A stretch of 64,000 nucleotides of DNA from Bacteroidota bacterium (GCA_016708785.1 JADJFC010000010.1:1-64000), one strand, 5' to 3'; shown: positions 9,665-18,700, counted from the stretch's first letter. Numbers and translations are program-made. The notes: a model not told the origin generated them from the letters alone.

Positions 9665-10894
9665 CTATCGGGATTCATTCTTCGTTTTAATAAACTGACT
9701 CCTCACCAAAACCAAAATCCCCCCAAACATCACAATCGCAATTGCAAATAAATATTTATGAATAGCATTAATGCTTTCGCCTTCCATAGCCTCAACACCT
9801 TGATACATCAATGCAATTTCATTTATAATTATACCGCCAACAAAAATAAACAAACCTATTCCTGCTGATTTGCCCGATAAAATTACTTTCTGCGAAAATG
9901 CATATCCCAATATGAAAATTGAAATCATTCCTAATAATACCAAATGTAGGTAGCCAATTACAATCGGCCTGAATCCAAATGCGATCTGACTCAATTGAGG
10001 ATGCGTTGAGCCAATTTGTAAAAATAATTTTATTGTTAATGCAACACCAGCAAGTAACATCAGTATTCGTCCTGTTCTGTTTATACCACTCATCAGAGTT
10101 TCCCTGTATGGTTTAATAGTATTAAGAAAGATAAACCAACCAACCAATTGTATGATGGAAGAAATAACAACAAGCATATAAATTGACAAATGTATCGGAA
10201 TCCATAACACCGATAAAAAGTATGCCGGAATACAAGCTAAGAAAAAATACCAGAACACACGCTTCAGTGCATTTGATTTGACTCCAAATTCTTCTAGCTT
10301 ATGCATTAGTAAACCCATACATGCAAAAAAGAACCAACCATTGTATTGAAAATGGAGAAAGAAATATACAGACGACAAATACCACTTCTCATGTAAGTTG
10401 TGTGTTGCCATCATATAGGACAGCGAAAATGGACCAATTGAAGAGAAGACGCTAAACACCAATGCTGCCTTGAACCACAACATACTTACTTTATTCTCGC
10501 TGATCTTTTTCAAGTCCTGCCAGAATTCGATGGCGAAGGTGTAGGACACAAATATAGAGAGCATAGAAAACGTAATTGAAAAAAATCCATATCCTTGAAC
10601 AGGAAACGAACACAGCATTCCATAAGCTGTGATCAAATTAAAAATTAAAAGTGTTTTATACTTCTTAAATGCCTCTGCTTGTCCGTTTGCAACTAAATAG
10701 GCTACCATCAAGGTCATCAATGCCTGAGTTATCCAGCCTGCAAAAGCAAAGTGAGAATGACCATGCAATAAAAATTTCTGATCTATAAACGGAAGCGAGA
10801 ACGCAATCTTGTAACGCAACAAAACTCCGATAAAAGCTACTATCAATAAATTAAGGAGTGTGAGACGAAACCACTTTTGAACCTCTGAAGGCAT
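9665..10894 (-). CDS. Multi-pass membrane protein resembling heme-copper oxidase subunit I
   Basis: 409 residues with about twelve predicted membrane spans. Conserved-looking histidines sit in spans: HGHSHFAFAGWITQALM near residue 44, FFLHFQYNGWFFF near 180, and GYLHLVLLGMISIF near 318, a spacing like that of heme-ligand helices in CcoN/NorB-type proteins. It lacks the full six-histidine set that I would expect of an active oxidase, so it may bind heme without pumping. It has a candidate TATGA-N6-TCATA site 55 bp upstream and lies next to the Crp/Fnr regulator and the nos operon, which points to a role in nitrogen-oxide metabolism. It does not show the NnrS pattern. The assignment is tentative. 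Confidence 0.5.
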   Translation of the reverse strand: MPSEVQKWFRLTLLNLLIVAFIGVLLRYKIAFSLPFIDQKFLLHGHSHFAFAGWITQALMTLMVAYLVANGQAEAFKKYKTLLIFNLITAYGMLCSFPVQGYGFFSITFSMLSIFVSYTFAIEFWQDLKKISENKVSMLWFKAALVFSVFSSIGPFSLSYMMATHNLHEKWYLSSVYFFLHFQYNGWFFFACMGLLMHKLEEFGVKSNALKRVFWYFFLACIPAYFLSVLWIPIHLSIYMLVVISSIIQLVGWFIFLNTIKPYRETLMSGINRTGRILMLLAGVALTIKLFLQIGSTHPQLSQIAFGFRPIVIGYLHLVLLGMISIFILGYAFSQKVILSGKSAGIGLFIFVGGIIINEIALMYQGVEAMEGESINAIHKYLFAIAIVMFGGILVLVRSQFIKTKNESR

Positions 10895-10948
10895 ACTATA
10901 TTTTTAGAAATGAAAGTGCAAATTTCTCTACAAGGAGGCATCGCCTAA

Positions 10949-10964
10949 TATGACCTCAATCATA
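10949..10964. promoter_or_regulatory. Candidate Crp/Fnr-type operator TATGA-CCTCAA-TCATA
   Basis: A perfect 5+5 inverted repeat with a 6-bp spacer, 55 bp upstream of the start of the heme-copper-oxidase-like gene (minus strand). It is the same motif found before the nos operon and four other genes in this window. Confidence 0.6.
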
Positions 10965-10965
10965 A

Positions 10966-11562
10966 TCAGATAAAAACTTTGCCGTTTACTATATCCAGAC
11001 TTCCAATTTCATTTAAATGACGAATCGTTCTGATAACCGTTTCTACTCGGAGCCCGGTCATATTTGCAATTTGTTGTCGCGTCAGATTAACTTTAAAAGA
11101 ATCACTAGTCTGAAGGCACTTCTTTTTTTTGTAATAAGTCAGCAATGCAGTTATCCTGTTCTCAGGATTTTCAAAAGCATTTGTCTTCAAAAGCATGAAT
11201 TTATATCTCAACCTATTTGCAAGTAATTGGCAAAACTTAAAACTGATATCGGAATTTTCCTTTACCAATTGCAGAAAAAGATTCCTTGGGAGTTTAATTA
11301 CCATGCTTTCTTCTAAAGCAACAGCGCTGGCAACATATGGTTCGTCATCAAACAACGGAATTTCACCAAAACACTCACCCGGATCAATAAGTGTCTGAAT
11401 AAACTCTTTCCCCTCATCATTATAATTAACCCATTTCACTTGTCCTTCCACTAACTGGTTATAACAAGTGCAATTTGACCCTTCATCAAATACAAATTCC
11501 CCGGCATTATACTTCTTGTAAGTACCACCCCAAGCCAACAACAAATCTAGGTCAACCATCAT
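10966..11562 (-). CDS. Crp/Fnr-family transcriptional regulator
   Basis: 198 residues. The N-terminal cyclic-nucleotide-binding-like barrel runs to about residue 115 (GEFVFDEG, LVEGQVKW, GECFGEIPLFDDEPYVASAV), followed by a long dimer helix and a winged HTH (LTRQQIANMTGLRVETVIRT, residues 160-179). The recognition helix has V173-E174-T-V-I-R178. E and R are the residues that read TGA/TCA in CRP and FNR, and Val in the first place, as in FNR, removes the Arg that selects G in TGTGA. That fits the TATGA-N6-TCATA motif found here. Only C31, C33 and a few other cysteines occur, not the FNR iron-sulfur set, so it is more like a DNR/NnrR type that senses NO or a metabolite. It is divergent from the nos operon. 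Confidence 0.85.
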   Translation of the reverse strand: MMVDLDLLLAWGGTYKKYNAGEFVFDEGSNCTCYNQLVEGQVKWVNYNDEGKEFIQTLIDPGECFGEIPLFDDEPYVASAVALEESMVIKLPRNLFLQLVKENSDISFKFCQLLANRLRYKFMLLKTNAFENPENRITALLTYYKKKKCLQTSDSFKVNLTRQQIANMTGLRVETVIRTIRHLNEIGSLDIVNGKVFI

Positions 11563-11629
11563 GTTCTGAAAATTTTTGGAAAATTAGTTTACAACTAAAT
11601 ACCAAAGTATGAATTTAAACAGTTGTTGA

Positions 11630-11645
11630 TGTGACTTGCATCATA
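11630..11645. promoter_or_regulatory. Candidate Crp/Fnr-type operator TGTGA-CTTGCA-TCATA
   Basis: Matches the motif with one change (TGTGA for TATGA). It lies 68 bp before the regulator start (minus strand) and 190 bp before the cytochrome gene, so it more likely serves autoregulation. Confidence 0.5.
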
Positions 11646-11761
11646 TTTACGACAACATTATTTTTCAAAAGCTTCAATTTAATAAAAATACGCACTTTTT
11701 TAAGTACTTGCCACTCTTCAATTGCTCTTTTACCAATGTCATTTTTTATGCTTTACATCAT

Positions 11762-11777
11762 TATGATTCACCTCATA
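11762..11777. promoter_or_regulatory. Candidate Crp/Fnr-type operator TATGA-TTCACC-TCATA of the nos operon
   Basis: A perfect 5+5 inverted repeat with a 6-bp spacer, 59 bp before the ATG of the cytochrome c gene that starts the nos operon. The distance equals that of the other strong copies (52-64 bp), as expected for activator sites placed just upstream of a promoter. Confidence 0.6.
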
Positions 11778-11835
11778 AAATACCGTAAACGTATCAAAGT
11801 AATATTGTACAAGTTATTCATCAAAAACAAACAAT

Positions 11836-12327
11836 ATGAAAAAAATAATCTCTCTTTGCACTGTTTTCGCAATGATTGCAATTCTATCTGCCTGCGGCGG
11901 TAGCGATCAAAACAAACAGAATGAAAATGCATCTGATGCAACAGTCGCAGAAACTGCTACTGCTAATGGTAACCCTTCATACGATCCGAATCGTGGAGAA
12001 GGGAAATTTACAACAGTTGAAGTAGGCGAAAAACTTGATGTAGCATTGGCTGCTGATGGTAAAAAAGCCTTTGACATTAAATGTTCTTCATGTCACAAAT
12101 TAACAGAAGAAAAGCTAGTAGGTCCGGGCTGGAAAGATGTTACAAAACGTCGTCAAGCGCCATGGATCATGAACTTTATTACGAATACAGACGAAATGTT
12201 AAACAAAGATCCCGCAGCTCAAGCTCAATTGGAAATTTGTTTGGTTCGTATGCCAAATCAAAGTCTTAGTGATGCAGATGCAAGAGCACTTCTTGAATTC
12301 ATGCGTGAAAATGATGGAGTAAAATAA
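11836..12327 (+). CDS. Lipoprotein monoheme cytochrome c of the nos operon
   Basis: 163 residues. Signal peptide II with lipobox LSAC (C20), an Ala/Thr/Asn-rich linker to about 60, then a class I cytochrome c domain. The heme site is C83-S-S-C86-H87 and the likely axial Met is M139 in VRMPNQSLSD. The ATG at 11836 gives the best signal peptide. It is the first gene of the nos operon, 24 bp before nosZ, so it is the likely periplasmic electron donor to NosZ, as in clade II nos clusters that lack the NosR/NosX route. It is anchored in a membrane facing the periplasm. Confidence 0.88.
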   Translation: MKKIISLCTVFAMIAILSACGGSDQNKQNENASDATVAETATANGNPSYDPNRGEGKFTTVEVGEKLDVALAADGKKAFDIKCSSCHKLTEEKLVGPGWKDVTKRRQAPWIMNFITNTDEMLNKDPAAQAQLEICLVRMPNQSLSDADARALLEFMRENDGVK

Positions 12328-12351
12328 AAACAACTAATCAATATATAGATT

Positions 12352-14337
12352 ATGAAAAACAATAAAGTAGTTTCAATGGCAGTTCTAATTGCTGTCAGTA
12401 CGCTCTTTAGTTGTAAACCGAAAAATGCAGGTAATGCAATTTCCGGTGATGCTGCAGCTAAAGCCTATGTTGCCCCGGGCAAATATGATCAATTCTATAA
12501 CTTCGTGAGCGGTGGATTCAGCGGACAGGTTTCTGTTTATGGATTGCCTTCAGGCCGTTTACTTCGTGTGATTCCGGTGTTTTCAGTTGACCCTGAAAAA
12601 GGATATGGTTATTCTGAAGAAACAAAACCAATGCTGAATACTTCACATGGTATTATTCCCTGGGATGATTCACATCATACTGAACTTTCACAGACAAATG
12701 GTGAAACAGATGGTCGTTGGTGCTTTATCAACGGAAACAACACTCCACGTGTTGCACGTATCGATTTAACTACGTTCAGAACACAGGAGATCATTGAACT
12801 TCCAAATTCAGGTGGTAACCACTCTTCTCCTTTCATTACCGAGAACACTGAGTATGTAGTTGCAGGAACCCGATTCAGTGTTCCAATGGATGATTCGAAT
12901 GGTGACGTTCCTATCAATACTTACAAGAAAAATTTCAAAGGCACACTTAGTTTCATCAGCGTTGATAAAACTGATGGGAAAATGGATATCGCATTTCAAA
13001 TCCAGTGTCCGGGTGTAAACTTCGATCTTAGCCACGCAGGTAAAGGAAAATCACATGGATGGTTCTTCTTCTCTTGCTATAATACTGAGCAAGCGAATAC
13101 ACTTCTTGAAGTGAACGCGTCTCAACGTGATAAAGATTTTATCATGGCAGTAAACTGGAAGAAAGCTGAAGAATATCTTAAAGCCGGTAAAGGAAGAAAA
13201 CAATCTGTAAAATATGCTCACAATACTTATAGCGATATTACTCACTCTGCTACATCAGAAATTAAAACTGAAGTGATCGTTCTTGACTCAAAGGAACTTC
13301 AGGATATTTGCTATTTTATCCCTTGTCCTAAATCTCCACATGGATGCGATGTTGATCCAACTGGTGAATACATTGTAGGTAGTGGAAAACTTGCAGCCTT
13401 AATTCCTGTATTCAGTTTCGATAAATTACAGGCAGCTATTGCAGCGAAAGATTTTGCAGGTGACTTTGAAGGCATTCCTGTTGTTAAATATGAATCTGCA
13501 CTTTATGGTGAAGTTAAAAAACCGGGACTAGGGCCTCTTCACACAGAGTTTGACGGAAAAGGAAATGCGTATACTTCATTCTTCGTTTCTTCTGAAGTTG
13601 TTAAATGGAATATCAAAGACCTGAAAGTTCTTGATAGAGCAAGTACATTCTATTCTGTTGGTCACCTTTGTATTCCGGGCGGCGACAGTAAAAAACCGGA
13701 TGCTAAATATCTGATCGCATATAACAAGATCACGAAAGACCGTTTCTTACCTACAGGACCTGAATTAGCACAAAGTGCACAGATCTACGATATCAGTGGC
13801 GATAAAATGCAGATGATCCTTGACTTCCCGACAATTGGCGAGCCGCATTATGCTCAGGGAATTGCTGCAGAAAAAGTTAAAAATAATTCTGTGAAGATCT
13901 TCAAGATCGAAGACAACAAGAATCCATATGTATCGAAAGGTGAAGGAACAACGAAAGTTGAAAGAGAAGGAAACAAAGTTCACGTTTATGCTACTGCAAT
14001 CAGATCACATTTTGCTCCTGATAATATTGAAGGCGTAAGAATAGGCGATGAAGTTTACTTCCACGTTACGAATCTTGAACAGGATTGGGATGTACCGCAT
14101 GGTTTTGCTGTTAAAGGTGCTGCAAATGCTGAATTACTAATCATGCCGGGTGAAACTCAAACATTGAAATGGATTCCAACTAAGGTTGGTATTTATCCAA
14201 TGTATTGCACAGATTTCTGCAGTGCACTACATCAGGAAATGCAAGGATACATTCGTGTTTCTCCTGCCGGAAGTAATGTCCCTTTGACTTTTAGTGTAGG
14301 AAAAAATCAACCTGCCGCTGAAGAAGCAGCAAAATAA
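12352..14337 (+). CDS. nosZ: Nitrous oxide reductase NosZ, clade II-like (Sec/lipoprotein type)
   Basis: Catalyses N2O + 2 e- + 2 H+ to N2 + H2O in the periplasm. 661 residues. The N-terminus MKNNKVVSMAVLIAVSTLFS then C is a Sec lipoprotein signal with no twin-arginine motif, which marks the clade II type. The seven-bladed propeller holding CuZ has DDSHHTELSQTNGETDGRW (H108, H109), CPKSPHGCDVDPTGEYIV, GPLHTEFDGKGNAYTSFF, VGHLCIPGGD and EPHYAQGIAAE. The C-terminal cupredoxin holds CuA: C619-TDF-C623-SAL-H627-QE-M630. All copper ligands that I can locate are present. It is intact and full length, unlike many neighbours, and is followed by the NosL fusion, nosD, nosF and nosY. Confidence 0.97.
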   Translation: MKNNKVVSMAVLIAVSTLFSCKPKNAGNAISGDAAAKAYVAPGKYDQFYNFVSGGFSGQVSVYGLPSGRLLRVIPVFSVDPEKGYGYSEETKPMLNTSHGIIPWDDSHHTELSQTNGETDGRWCFINGNNTPRVARIDLTTFRTQEIIELPNSGGNHSSPFITENTEYVVAGTRFSVPMDDSNGDVPINTYKKNFKGTLSFISVDKTDGKMDIAFQIQCPGVNFDLSHAGKGKSHGWFFFSCYNTEQANTLLEVNASQRDKDFIMAVNWKKAEEYLKAGKGRKQSVKYAHNTYSDITHSATSEIKTEVIVLDSKELQDICYFIPCPKSPHGCDVDPTGEYIVGSGKLAALIPVFSFDKLQAAIAAKDFAGDFEGIPVVKYESALYGEVKKPGLGPLHTEFDGKGNAYTSFFVSSEVVKWNIKDLKVLDRASTFYSVGHLCIPGGDSKKPDAKYLIAYNKITKDRFLPTGPELAQSAQIYDISGDKMQMILDFPTIGEPHYAQGIAAEKVKNNSVKIFKIEDNKNPYVSKGEGTTKVEREGNKVHVYATAIRSHFAPDNIEGVRIGDEVYFHVTNLEQDWDVPHGFAVKGAANAELLIMPGETQTLKWIPTKVGIYPMYCTDFCSALHQEMQGYIRVSPAGSNVPLTFSVGKNQPAAEEAAK

Positions 14338-14371
14338 TTAAAATCTGATTACCAATTAATTTTGCCTTTAC

Positions 14372-14457
14372 AGGTGAGTTGAACAGATTTATCTTCAGCA
14401 TTCTTGAATGAGAGATTAAAGAATGTATCACGGATGAATATGAATTTCAACTCACCT
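14372..14457 (+). terminator. Long hairpin with T-run between nosZ and the nosL fusion gene
   Basis: AGGTGAGTTGA (14372-14382) pairs with TCAACTCACCT (14447-14457), 64 nt apart, followed by TTTTTTAT. It could act as a partial terminator or RNA-processing site that makes nosZ mRNA more abundant than that of the maturation genes, or as a leader structure of the next gene. The long loop makes strong termination less likely. Confidence 0.4.
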
Positions 14458-14485
14458 TTTTTATACTCATTAAATTAAAAACTAA

Positions 14486-15499
14486 ATGAAAACCAATAAA
14501 TTTTCCAAAGCGATAGGTTTCATACTCATCCTTTCAGGGATAATGCTTTTCGCAATTATGTTTGTACCAATGTGGAGGATCGATCTGGATGCACCACAAT
14601 ATCCGGAAGGATTAAGATTACTGATCTATGTGGATAAACTTGGAGGTAATGTTGATATTATAAATGGACTCAACCATTACATAGGAATGAAAACTTTGCA
14701 TACTGATGATTTTGTTGAATTCAAAATACTCCCATATATCGTCGCCTTCTTTGGTCTGTTTTTTATCGTAACAGGAATTACCAGAAAACGAAAAATGCTC
14801 TACACTCTTTTCACATTGTTCGTGTTATTTAGAATTGTTGCTATGGCAGATTTCTGGAAATGGGAATACGACTATGGGCACAATCTCAATCCTGAAGCTG
14901 CTATCATTGTTCCCGGAATGGCTTATCAGCCGCCGCTTATCGGTTTTAAACAGCTTTTAAATTTCGGAGCCTATTCAATTCCCGATATTGGCGGATGGTT
15001 ATTTATCATAGCCGGAGTGTTAGCATTAGTGAGTATCGTATTGGATCGGATAATGGTTAAAAAAGAAAGCAAGCTTAAAGTTGTTGCAGTAATTATTCTG
15101 GCCACTACAACACTTTCCTCTTGTTCAGTTTCTCCACAACCGTTGAAAATCGGTGCCGATAACTGTTCTTTTTGCCAAATGACAATAAGTAATCCCCGCT
15201 TTGGAGCAGAAATTCTGACTGCAAAAGGTAAAGTTTTAAAATATGACGACATTTCTTGTCTTGTGACTGATATGACGACAAAAAAAATTGCTGAAAATGA
15301 CATCCATTCAATCTATTCTGCCGATTTTTGCGGCAACCACGACCTGATAGATGTTAAGAGTTCATTCTTCTTCAAAAGTGAAAACCTGAGAAGTCCAATG
15401 GCCGGAAACATTGCTGCCTTCTCCAACAAAGACAGCATGAACTTCTACAAAAATTCATTCTCAGGCGAAGAAATTGTCTGGGATGATATTACAAAATAA
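14486..15499 (+). CDS. nosL: Membrane protein fused to NosL copper chaperone
   Basis: 337 residues in two parts. The first 195 form an integral membrane module with four spans (GFILILSGIMLFAIMFVPMW, ILPYIVAFFGLFFIVTGI, TLFTLFVLFRIVAMADFW, GWLFIIAGVLALVSIVL) and a periplasmic loop. After K-rich residues comes a second hydrophobic stretch and a lipobox-like LSSC (C213), then the NosL domain with the copper site N226-C-S-F-C230-Q-M232 and KVLKYDDISCLV. NosL delivers Cu(I) to NosZ. NosL is usually a separate lipoprotein of about 180 aa; here it begins inside one ORF with no in-frame start that would split it cleanly. A real fusion or an in-frame join of two genes are both possible. Confidence 0.85.
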   Translation: MKTNKFSKAIGFILILSGIMLFAIMFVPMWRIDLDAPQYPEGLRLLIYVDKLGGNVDIINGLNHYIGMKTLHTDDFVEFKILPYIVAFFGLFFIVTGITRKRKMLYTLFTLFVLFRIVAMADFWKWEYDYGHNLNPEAAIIVPGMAYQPPLIGFKQLLNFGAYSIPDIGGWLFIIAGVLALVSIVLDRIMVKKESKLKVVAVIILATTTLSSCSVSPQPLKIGADNCSFCQMTISNPRFGAEILTAKGKVLKYDDISCLVTDMTTKKIAENDIHSIYSADFCGNHDLIDVKSSFFFKSENLRSPMAGNIAAFSNKDSMNFYKNSFSGEEIVWDDITK

Positions 15500-15507
15500 A
15501 ATTTATT

Positions 15508-16749
15508 ATGAAAATTCCCTTTTTGATTCTTTTTATTTGCACTCAGTTTTTGTACTCTTTTGTTCAAGCCAAAACTATTTACGTCGGAAAAAACAAAAGT
15601 ATTAAGACCATTAAAGATGCGGTAAAATCCTCCTCACATGGCGACTCTGTTATTGTTGACGCAGGTACATATTATGAAAAGAATCTGATCATAGACAAAT
15701 CCATTACCCTTTCCGGCATCAATTATCCGATAATAGATGGCGAAGGAAAATATGAGATCGTATCTATTAAAGTTAGCAATGTCGTTTTCACCGGATTCAA
15801 AATTCAACACTCCGGCTACGCAACATTGGAAGATCCTGCAGGAATTAAAATATACGATTCGAACAATGTGACAATACTTAACAACATTATAGATGACACT
15901 TTCTTCGGAATATATGCACAGTATGCAAAAAACTGTCTCATTAAAAACAATACACTAACAGCCCACGGAAAAGAAGAACAAGAAATTGGAAATGGAATTC
16001 ATTGCTGGAAAAGTGACAGCATGCAGATCATTGGAAATAAAATATCAGGTCATAGAGACGGGATATACTTTGAGTTTGTAACCAACTCCATTATCTGGAG
16101 AAATCAATCGATAAAAAATATACGTTATGGTCTGCATTTTATGTTTTCCCATAATGATTCTTATATTAATAATATTTTCAGTGGTAATGGAGCAGGTGTT
16201 GCTGTAATGTACACGCATGGCGTAAAAATGTACAACAATATATTCGAACAAAATTGGGGAGATGCTGCTTATGGATTGCTCTTGAAAGATATTTCCGATA
16301 GTTATATTGAAGGGAATATCTTCGTGAAAAATACCAGCGGAATCCATATGGAAGGTGCTAGCAGGATTCAACTTGGCAAAAACATTTTTAAGAACAATGG
16401 TTGGGCAATACAAATTCAATCGAGTTGCATGGATGTAAATGTAAGTCACAACAATTTTTTAGGGAACACTTTTGATGTGGCGACCAATGGTACTTTAGTA
16501 ATGAATACTTTCAACAATAACTACTGGGATAAATATGAAGGTTATGACCTGAATAAAGATTCCTATGGCGATGTTCCATTCCGACCTATCAGTATGTTCT
16601 CAATGATAATTGCAAATAATCCACAAACGATGATCCTCTTCAGAAGCATCATGGTTTCACTTCTCGACAAAACAGAAAGAATTGTGCCTACCTTGATCCC
16701 TGAAAATCTGAAAGATGAACACCCATTTATGAAACCAATTGCTCTATGA
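15508..16749 (+). CDS. nosD: NosD, periplasmic copper-enzyme maturation protein
   Basis: 413 residues. Signal peptide MKIPFLILFICTQFLYSFVQ then AK. The rest is a right-handed parallel beta-helix of the carbohydrate-binding/NosD type with about ten repeats such as NNVTILNNIIDDTFFGIYAQ, NCLIKNNTLT, HRDGIYFEFV and NSIIWRNQSIKNIRYGLHFM. It is the periplasmic partner of the NosFY ABC transporter in building the CuZ site of NosZ. It starts 8 bp after the NosL gene and overlaps nosF by 4 bp (ATGA), so it is translationally coupled. Intact. Confidence 0.95.
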   Translation: MKIPFLILFICTQFLYSFVQAKTIYVGKNKSIKTIKDAVKSSSHGDSVIVDAGTYYEKNLIIDKSITLSGINYPIIDGEGKYEIVSIKVSNVVFTGFKIQHSGYATLEDPAGIKIYDSNNVTILNNIIDDTFFGIYAQYAKNCLIKNNTLTAHGKEEQEIGNGIHCWKSDSMQIIGNKISGHRDGIYFEFVTNSIIWRNQSIKNIRYGLHFMFSHNDSYINNIFSGNGAGVAVMYTHGVKMYNNIFEQNWGDAAYGLLLKDISDSYIEGNIFVKNTSGIHMEGASRIQLGKNIFKNNGWAIQIQSSCMDVNVSHNNFLGNTFDVATNGTLVMNTFNNNYWDKYEGYDLNKDSYGDVPFRPISMFSMIIANNPQTMILFRSIMVSLLDKTERIVPTLIPENLKDEHPFMKPIAL

Positions 16750-17451
16750 TTCGGGTAAATAACATTTCAAAGAGCTTTAGTAAGTTCAAAGCTCTCGATA
16801 GTATAAATATCCACTGCGAAAAAGGACAGTCAATTGCTTTGATCGGACCAAATGGCAGTGGTAAAACAACATTGATCAAATCGATTCTTGGAATGGTTGT
16901 TCCTGATTCGGGTGATATTCTCTTTAAAGGAAATACTATCAAAAAGGATTTTCATTATCGCGCCGAGATCGGTTATATGCCGCAGATCGGAAGATATCCG
17001 GATAACATGACCATTGGACAAGTGTTCGATATGATGAAAGATATCCGGAAAGCAAAAGTGGTATCGCTCGATGAAGAGTTGATTCAAAATTTCGGCCTTG
17101 ATAAGATCTATGATAAACGAATGCGTACACTTTCAGGTGGCACCCGACAAAAAGTAAGTGCTGCACTTGCATTTCTTTTCAACGCTAGTGTGCTTATTCT
17201 CGATGAACCAACGGCAGGACTTGATCCATTGTCATCAGAAATTCTCAAAGAAAAGATCATTAAAGAAAATAAATCCGGCAAACTGGTATTGATCACTTCA
17301 CATACTTAGCGAACTCGATGATCTTATCAGCCACCTAATATATATGCAAGACGGAAAGATTCGTTTGCATAAAAGCATCTCTGAATTAAAATCCGAAAGC
17401 GGACAAGAAAAACTCTCCAAAGCCATTTCGTCAATAATGATTTCTAACTGA
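16746..17451 (+). CDS. nosF: NosF, ABC transporter ATPase, frame broken near 17300
   Basis: Walker A is GPNGSGKTT, the signature motif LSGGTRQK and Walker B VLILDEPTAGLDP. These are complete, and the ATG at 16746 overlaps the nosD stop. As written a stop falls after ITSHT, but the next frame continues HILSELDDLISHLIYMQDGK, then RLHKSISELKSESGQEKL and SSIMISN, with a stop at 17451, 2 bp before nosY. One missing base near 17300 explains this. NosF powers NosDFY, which supports NosZ copper-site assembly. Because nosY follows directly and the rest of the operon is intact, I think the gene is intact in the cell. Confidence 0.92.
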
Positions 17452-17452
17452 T

Positions 17453-18220
17453 ATGAATAAAGTATTCAAATATATAGTGATCGATATACTTCGAAACAAG
17501 ACTGTGCTCTTCTATACACTTTTCTTGTTTGTTGTTTCGTTTACACTTTTTAGTTTCGAAGAAAATACGGCAAAAGGACTACTAAGCCTGCTGAATATCA
17601 TTTTGTTCATTGTACCATTGATCTCCATCATATTTTCAACGATCTACATTTACAATTGTTCGGAATTCATTGAGCTCCTAATTTGTCAGCCTTTGAAAAG
17701 AAAATACATATGGCTGAGTTTATTCAATGGGCTAGCTGTCTCTCTTTCATTTGCATTTTTAATCGGTTGCGGAATTACCATTCTGATCTATGAGCCAACA
17801 GCAACCGGCATGATCATGATCCTAACCGGATGTTTATTGTCCGTTATTTTTGTTGCCATTTCAATGCTGGGTACAGTTTCTACACGCGACAAAGCAAAAG
17901 GGATCGGAAAAGCAATTTTGTTATGGCTGTATTTTGCATTGATCTTCGATGGACTTGTTCTATTCCTTTTGTTTCAATTTTCCGAATATCCTTTAGAAAA
18001 ACTCATGATGGTCATCAGTGGATTCAATCCAATTGATCTAAGCAGAATTACAGTTCTGTTACGACTGGATGTATCTGCTTTAATGGGTTATACCGGTGCA
18101 GTTTTTAAAGATTTCTTCGGAACTACATTTGGATTTATCATTTCACTATTTGTACTTGCATTATGGGTGATCATACCACTCATTATTTCAACCAAAAAAT
18201 TTCAAACAAAAGATCTCTAA
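17453..18220 (+). CDS. nosY: NosY, ABC transporter membrane subunit
   Basis: 255 residues with six hydrophobic segments (for example TVLFYTLFLFVVSFTLFSF, IVPLISIIFSTIYIY, LFNGLAVSLSFAFLIGCGI, GKAILLWLYFALIFDGLV). It matches NosY, the permease that partners NosF and docks with NosD in the periplasm. The CQPLKRK segment is typical of ABC-2-type NosY proteins. It starts 2 bp after the restored nosF stop and is followed 12 bp later by the truncated hemoglobin gene. Confidence 0.92.
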   Translation: MNKVFKYIVIDILRNKTVLFYTLFLFVVSFTLFSFEENTAKGLLSLLNIILFIVPLISIIFSTIYIYNCSEFIELLICQPLKRKYIWLSLFNGLAVSLSFAFLIGCGITILIYEPTATGMIMILTGCLLSVIFVAISMLGTVSTRDKAKGIGKAILLWLYFALIFDGLVLFLLFQFSEYPLEKLMMVISGFNPIDLSRITVLLRLDVSALMGYTGAVFKDFFGTTFGFIISLFVLALWVIIPLIISTKKFQTKDL

Positions 18221-18231
18221 CCTACTTTACC

Positions 18232-18605
18232 ATGAAAAAAGACATTCTCAACCGAGATGACATTGAAAATGCGATCAAAGCATTTTATGATAAAGTTGTA
18301 AAAGACGACACCATCGGATTTATTTTTACTGATATCGCCAATGTCAATTGGGAAAACATCTGCCAATAATGTATGACTTCTGGGAAAATGTGATCTTCTA
18401 TACAGGAAAATATAATGGTGACCCGATGAATGTTCATCGTCATCTTAATAAAATGTTCCCATTGAAAGCTGATCATTTCAAACAATGGACAACTCTTTTT
18501 AATGCAACGATTGACGAACTTTTTTCAGGTGAAAATGCAGAGCGGGCAAAACAACGGGCATTGAGCATTGCAACAGTGATGCAAATGAAACTTGCCGAAC
18601 ATTAG
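18232..18605 (+). CDS. Group III truncated hemoglobin, frame broken near 18360
   Basis: About 124 residues in the two-over-two globin fold. The N-terminus is MKKDILNRDDIENAIKAFYD, then IGFIFTDIANVNWE. After the break come HLPIMYDFWENVIFYTGKYN, the proximal His in MNVHRHLNKMF and a C-terminal helix. The break is at GGGAAAACATC: four A give WENICQ-stop, five A give WEKHLPIMYDFW. Group III globins are thought to act with NO or peroxide. It is the last gene of the nos operon (12 bp after nosY), which suggests NO protection or sensing during denitrification. Confidence 0.88.
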
Positions 18606-18615
18606 ATAAAATAAA

Positions 18616-18664
18616 AAAGTGCAATTTGAAATAGGCTAACAAGATCTATCTCAAATTACACTTT
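18616..18664. terminator. Bidirectional hairpin between globin and fasciclin genes
   Basis: AAAGTGcAATTTGA and TCAAATTaCACTTT pair over 14 bp with one mismatch around a 21-nt loop. It sits between convergent genes; an A-run precedes it and T-rich sequence follows. Confidence 0.6.
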
Positions 18665-18700
18665 ATGTAAGTAGGCAATCGATTTACTAAATAAACAATA

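Noticed and set aside
9665..10894. Calling the membrane protein NnrS
   Set aside because: The conserved NnrS segments are not seen; the histidine pattern is closer to heme-copper oxidases.
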